Positions 13,884-17,933 of a DNA stretch of 17,933 bases are shown piece after piece (position 1 is the first letter of the stretch; every line of letters starts with the position of its first letter). Both the position numbers and the translations under genes were made by a program. The stretch is from the NCBI GenBank assembly GCA_002005505.1, contig MVGU01001938.1:1-17933 (forward strand), written 5' to 3'. Origin of the DNA: Botryococcus braunii (Eukaryota; Chlorophyta; Trebouxiophyceae). The notes below the pieces were generated by a model, which did not search any database, was not told the origin of the DNA, and saw nothing but the letters and a program-made list of their open reading frames with translations.

Positions 13884-16733
13884 CTATGTCATCTTCACAA
13901 GTCCAAACCCTCGCCTGTGCATCTGGAAGGCAGGGCGAGCGAGAGGCTTTGTCAGCATGTCTGCCTTGTTCCTTGCAGACTCCACATAGCAGAGTGTAAC
14001 CTGCCCCTTTGCAATAGCTTCACGTGCAAAGTGGAAGCACACTGCAATGTGCTTAGTATACTTGCTATACAGTGGGTTTTTCAGGTTAGCAATGCACCCC
14101 TGATTGTCACAGTATAGCTTCACTGACCAAGGAGGAGTTCCGATTTCCTCCATGAACCCACGCAGCCAGTTAAGCTCCTTAATAGCCAGACTGGTTGCCA
14201 TGAATTCTGCCTCCACAGTGGAGGTAGCAACTGAGTGTTGCTTCTTACTACCCCAGACCACAGCACTGCCAAACACTGATAGCACATATCCCGAGGTAGA
14301 ATGCCTGCTGTCAATATCGCCAGCATAATCTGCATCAACATGACCTTCTAACACAGGCCCTTTCCCTCCCAGCACTAAGACACACTCTCGAGTAGACTGA
14401 AGATACCTCAATACCCTCAAGCCCTCATTCATGTGGGCAGTGGTGGGAGCGTTCCGGTAACGGGACAGAACACCCACAGCCTGAGCTATATCAGGTCGAG
14501 TTGTATTAGCAATATACAACAGAGACCCAACAAGCTCACAATATCTATGCCCGGGAGGCAGTGGAGTCCCAGACCCAAAGCTGGTCTCACCCACTGTAAC
14601 CTGCGGCATCCCAGACATCACAAAGTCTTTACTCATGGGAGTATCGACTGTACGTGACTCAGCACTCACCCCAAACTTCTCACACAGTGCATCAATCTTA
14701 GGCACGCAGCTCAGTGATAAGCACCGATTCTCTCTATCTCTCAGGATCTGGCAGCCCAAGAAGTCCTTGACTTCACCAAGGTCATGAATCTTGAAGCTTG
14801 CCAACAGCTCCTTTTTCACCCATTCTATCTCTTCCGCACCCATTGCCACAATCAAAAGATCATCAACATACACAAGCATGTATGACAGCTCCCCATCCTC
14901 GTGTCTCTTTATGTAAACTCCCGCATCGCTCTTACACACTTCATATCCCATACTCAGCAGCTTCTCATTCAGGGTCTTGTGCCAAGCCCTGGGAGCCTGC
15001 TTCAGGCCATAAAGGGCCTTACGCAGTCTGCACACAATGTTGGGGTTGCCATTATCAAATCCAGGAGGCTGTGTCACATACACCTCCTCCTCTAATTCAC
15101 CATTCAAAAAGGCGGTCTTTATATCCACCTGGTGAATTTCCATGTTCTTTGCTGCAGCAGTTGCTAGCAAAGTCCTCCTGGACCCATAGCTACTGGTAGG
15201 TGCAAAGACCTCATCTACATCAACTCCAGGAATCTGTCTACAGCCCTGGGCTACAAGCCGAGCCTTAAATCTCAACACGTTCCCATGTGCATCAGTCTTC
15301 ACAGAGAAGATCCAATGCACAGGGATCACCTTGTGTCCCCTGGGTCTCTCAACGTACTCCATCACCTCGTGCGCATCAAGAGAATCTTGCTCCTCTTGCA
15401 TTGCCTGGCGCCAGAATTCCCACTGAGGGGATCTTTGCGCCTCCCTGAGGTTTCCAGGGATTGGCACCTTGGACCACCTCACCCCAGGTATCTTACCCTT
15501 TACAGGATTCAGATTGTGATCATGCACAACATGGCTATCCTCTCTAGGCTCACACGCACGTGCTTCCACTACTCTTTCGCTCGAGGTTACTGCGTTACAC
15601 ACCTCTCTGACTCTCTCCCACTCTGGAGGTGTCTGCAGCTTTCTCTCCTTGGAGGATTCACATGCTGCTCCACTCAATCTGGGTCTTACATCACTCGTCA
15701 TGTCCCAAACGCACTCATCACTCAAAGGCGCAGCATAATCTGGCACTGTGCGACACCCTGCAGTGGTGTCTCTCTCATCCACGCTTGTACTCTCACAACA
15801 CACCTGTGACTCCCCAGTGTGTCCCTCACAAGCACGCAGAGCCTGGCCATCTGAAGACTCCCTTTGTCCATCAAGTGTCTGATTGGAAATCTCCAAACTG
15901 ACCTCTCTTGCCTCACTCTCAGCGCTTACATGATCAGACATGCCCTCCAGCCTGGCCAAGTCCTGTCCATTAGGCTGAGCTTCCGTTGCTTCCCCTGGGC
16001 AAATGGCCTCTGACATTCTCCTATTCTCTCCATCACTCACATCTCCATCATGTTCCACAGTGACCTCAGCTGCAGTCTCACGTGCTGCTACTCTCTGATC
16101 ATACCGTTGCTGCCGGGTCAGCCCGTCTTGCCCTCGGACACCCATGGCCCCAACTTCCATTCGAACACATTCTTGCACATTATTCAAACGTTGCATGTGT
16201 GACTTGGTCTCCTCGCCTCCTCGCGCCAGGTTCTCCATGTGTCCGAGTACGGACCAGCTGTGGCCGGACTGCGTATGGCTCAGCTCCGAGGAAGTGGGCT
16301 CCCCGTCCACGTTGACACTTGTAGTCTCAGAATTCTCACAGGGGTTGATTGCACATGGGGTAGTTGCACAGGGGGTGGTTGCACAGGGGGAGTCAGGTCC
16401 GGACTGCTGCACGTTGACCTCTCGGTTGCAGAGAGGCTCAGGATCATCTGAGTCCCAAAAAGACAACTGACCCAAGGACTGCTGGCCCTCCTGTTGTACA
16501 AAAGGCAAGGCAAAGGGCTGCTGGACTGCATTTGGACTCACAGGAGACATGGTGCTAAGCCCCACTCTGTCTGCGCCCCTTAAGTGCTCCAGAAAGGTAA
16601 CATCTCTGCTTTCTTTCCAAATCCCGTTTCCCATATAAATTCTATATGCCTTTGACACACTGGAATACCCTGTGAAGAGACCAGGGGAGGTCTTAGACTC
16701 AAACACTCCCCTTTGGTGATCAGGTATGTGCAC
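13884..16733 (-). CDS. Copia-2 pol: integrase C-terminus, reverse transcriptase, RNase H
   Basis: This is an uninterrupted 949-codon frame of a Ty1/copia polyprotein. Residues 1-50 are the end of the integrase region (HIPDHQRGVFESKTSPGLF, GYSS...YRIY, RDVTFLEH). Residues of roughly 80-415 form a variable, Ser/Glu-rich linker with a 5-residue repeat (CATTP, CATTP, CAINP). RT spans about 420-690: RLVAQGCRQ, VDIKTAFLNGELEEEVYV, ALYGLKQAPRAWHK, and the catalytic LVYVDDLLIV (YVDD codons at 14859-14870). RNase H near the end has VDADYAGD, TSTVEAEFM, LYCDNQGC and KYTKHIAV, with the acidic residues present. The frame has no true start codon of its own; it is the 3' part of a longer pol whose upstream section is frameshifted. 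The RT/RNase H domains look functional, but the element probably is not. Confidence 0.93.
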   Translation of the reverse strand: MHIPDHQRGVFESKTSPGLFTGYSSVSKAYRIYMGNGIWKESRDVTFLEHLRGADRVGLSTMSPVSPNAVQQPFALPFVQQEGQQSLGQLSFWDSDDPEPLCNREVNVQQSGPDSPCATTPCATTPCAINPCENSETTSVNVDGEPTSSELSHTQSGHSWSVLGHMENLARGGEETKSHMQRLNNVQECVRMEVGAMGVRGQDGLTRQQRYDQRVAARETAAEVTVEHDGDVSDGENRRMSEAICPGEATEAQPNGQDLARLEGMSDHVSAESEAREVSLEISNQTLDGQRESSDGQALRACEGHTGESQVCCESTSVDERDTTAGCRTVPDYAAPLSDECVWDMTSDVRPRLSGAACESSKERKLQTPPEWERVREVCNAVTSSERVVEARACEPREDSHVVHDHNLNPVKGKIPGVRWSKVPIPGNLREAQRSPQWEFWRQAMQEEQDSLDAHEVMEYVERPRGHKVIPVHWIFSVKTDAHGNVLRFKARLVAQGCRQIPGVDVDEVFAPTSSYGSRRTLLATAAAKNMEIHQVDIKTAFLNGELEEEVYVTQPPGFDNGNPNIVCRLRKALYGLKQAPRAWHKTLNEKLLSMGYEVCKSDAGVYIKRHEDGELSYMLVYVDDLLIVAMGAEEIEWVKKELLASFKIHDLGEVKDFLGCQILRDRENRCLSLSCVPKIDALCEKFGVSAESRTVDTPMSKDFVMSGMPQVTVGETSFGSGTPLPPGHRYCELVGSLLYIANTTRPDIAQAVGVLSRYRNAPTTAHMNEGLRVLRYLQSTRECVLVLGGKGPVLEGHVDADYAGDIDSRHSTSGYVLSVFGSAVVWGSKKQHSVATSTVEAEFMATSLAIKELNWLRGFMEEIGTPPWSVKLYCDNQGCIANLKNPLYSKYTKHIAVCFHFAREAIAKGQVTLCYVESARNKADMLTKPLARPAFQMHRRGFGLVKMT

Positions 16734-17404
16734 ATGTGCTAGACAGCCAAAAGTCCTGAGCAGGGATACATCGGGCTTTACCCATGGAAGGCTTCATAAG
16801 GCGTCTTGTCACGTCCAGTCACAGGTCCATATTGTACAGGATGCAGGCTGTCTCCACTGCTTCCTTCCAGAGTGACTGTTTGGCAGCTGCATGCAACATG
16901 AGTGTTCTGGCCTTCTCCTTGATTGTTCGGTTCATCCGTTCAGCAACGCCATTTTGCTGAGGCGTGTATGCTGCAGAGGTCTCAAATTTAATTCCCTCCT
17001 GCGTACAGAACCCTTCAATGTACTGTTGAGGAATTCTGTCCCCCTGTCAGTACGAATGCACTTAACAGAGCGGTTCAACTGCCTCTGCCAAAAAATCAGG
17101 AGGTCTCTGACTGCACTGCTGATTGCATCCTTGGTTTTTACTGCCAGGGCTATGACGTAGTGCGTAGCCTCATCCACAATCGTGACAAAGAAGCGCTCCC
17201 CAGTAATAGCTGTAGGGGAGATGGGGCCAACTGTGTCCAAATGAATTCTCTCAAGGGGCTCAGTGGCTGCTCTGGAACTGGTTCCAAAGGGGGACGACTG
17301 TGCTTTCCTTGAATGCACGCTTCACACGAAGAGTGACAGTTTGCGCAAGGGGAGAGAGATACAGGGATGCCCAGGACCAAATCTTCAGACTGCAGTCGCC
17401 TCAT
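16734..17404 (-). pseudogene. Copia-2 integrase core, frameshifted
   Basis: Integrase inserts the element's cDNA into nuclear DNA. Its pieces appear in several - strand frames. They are a zinc-binding end (CANCHSSCEACIQGKHSR, with the HH pair in the preceding segment), the core start (LERIHLDTVGP, first catalytic Asp), CIRTDRGTEFLN (second Asp), and an NGVAERMNR-type stretch with the Glu, readable near 16940. The correct frame changes near 17275, near 17030 and again between about 16830 and 16733. Each segment is well conserved in its own frame, so the shifts are few and recent, or are assembly errors in short homopolymers. Confidence 0.85.
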
Positions 17405-17695
17405 ATTAACCTCCCTGGGTGCCCCAGTCTACTGTGCCACAGTGCTCTCAATCTGCAATCATGAGCGACTGGTGCTCTGGCTGTGTTAACAAACACAGAG
17501 ACAGGGTTTCTGACTGGACTGACCTTCTGCAAGAAATACAGGCCATTTCTCTGTGCAACTGAACAAGACCAGTTTTGAGGCCACGCATACCAGTGTAACT
17601 TCCCACTGTCTGTCACAAAACTAGCCCCATCACGTATAGCAGCTGTCATGAAATCAGATTAGCTGTAGCTGAAGGAACACAATGCACATTGTGAG
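17401..17695 (-). pseudogene. Copia-2 GAG-pre-integrase region, frameshifted
   Basis: The - strand frame from 17649 to 17401 reads TAAIRDGASFVTDSGKLHWY and later ALWHSRLGHPGRLI, the GAG-pre-integrase signature 'LWH-x-R-(L/F)-GH' found between protease and integrase in copia elements. A stop follows directly; the continuing frame (MRRLQSEDLVLGIP) starts one frame away at 17404. The upstream piece (VPSATANLIS) is also in another frame, joined near 17650. This part is therefore broken at both ends. Confidence 0.8.
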
Positions 17696-17933
17696 CCAGG
17701 GGTGTTCTGCATGCTCAGCACAGGGAAGTTGCAATTATCTGTGTGGATCTGAGTAGCATATGCAAGGTGGGTTTGTGCGGGGGGGGTGGGGGATTGAGGT
17801 GGTGGTGGTCACTGTCCCAGAACTTCGTTGGTACCGTGGGTGTAGACATGATAGCAACTATGGTCCCCAAAGTTGTTCGTGTCGAGGTCAGCCATGCAGA
17901 CCTGATTTGGAATTGGCGGAAGCAGATTGGCCA
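17696..17933 (-). other. Upstream copia-2 sequence at window edge, unresolved
   Basis: By position this should be gag/protease of copia-2, but neither the protease DSGA motif nor a CCHC zinc knuckle is visible in the 238 bases. One - strand frame reads MSTPTVPTKFWDSDHHHL followed by a Pro run from a C/G-rich repeat (17776-17795). Either gag-protease is largely deleted here or the sequence is too divergent to recognise. The 5' LTR is not reached. Confidence 0.4.

Noticed and set aside
14798..16470. Several + strand frames of 64-174 codons opposite copia-2
   Set aside because: They are antisense shadows of the clearly conserved - strand pol frame.

Overview
The window looks like nuclear DNA of a large, repeat-rich eukaryotic genome. 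The evidence is a multi-exon gene with GT-AG introns, long microsatellites and G-runs inside those introns, several minisatellites, and nested Ty1/copia LTR retrotransposons. A plant or streptophyte alga (Chara-like) fits best, because copia elements with this RT/RNase H style are abundant there and the primer-binding site of one element matches a plant-type tRNA-Ile acceptor end. The organism is an inference; nothing here names a species.

Left part (1-5141, + strand): the 3' half of a protein phosphatase 2C (PPM family) gene. Three consecutive exons (about 1092-1286, 1848-1997, 2551-2763) join in phase 0 and carry the C-terminal PP2C core: the VSR-type strand, the LATDGLWD metal-binding motif and the DDVTAIVV motif. 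Further exon candidates (3841-4006, 4088-4255, 4560-5141) may extend the same gene, ending with a hydrophobic segment and a stop at 5141, but their function is not recognised. The introns hold (GT)n, (GA)n, G-runs, a perfect G/C palindrome and minisatellites of about 62, 33 and 31 bp.

Middle part (5142-9645): a pyrimidine/G-run tract, then a GC-rich block (about 5300-6230) that reads on the - strand like the decayed C-terminal end of a non-LTR reverse transcriptase. After it come 3.4 kb with no gene I can support, holding a 34-bp tandem duplication, an 18-bp-arm inverted repeat (8751-8801) and one weak exon candidate.

Right part (9646-17933): a nested retrotransposon pile-up. Copia-1 (- strand; 3' LTR about 9646-10315, RT/RNase H 10336-11461 plus 12937-13006) is split by a 1465-bp non-autonomous, TRIM-like LTR element (11467-12931). 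That element has two identical 165-bp LTRs, a 5-bp target duplication (AGTGC), a polypurine tract and a PBS resembling tRNA-Ile. Copia-1 is then cut at about 13006 by copia-2 (- strand; 3' LTR about 13007-13858; an intact 949-codon RT/RNase H reading frame at 13884-16733; a frameshifted integrase and GAG-pre-integrase up to the window edge). The order of events is copia-1 first, then copia-2 and the TRIM-like element inserted into it. The identical LTRs make the TRIM-like insertion recent; its order relative to copia-2 is not determined.

The most unusual signals are the recent TRIM-like element, and the fact that the LTRs of both copia elements carry their own terminal 134-141 bp a second time in the LTR interior.
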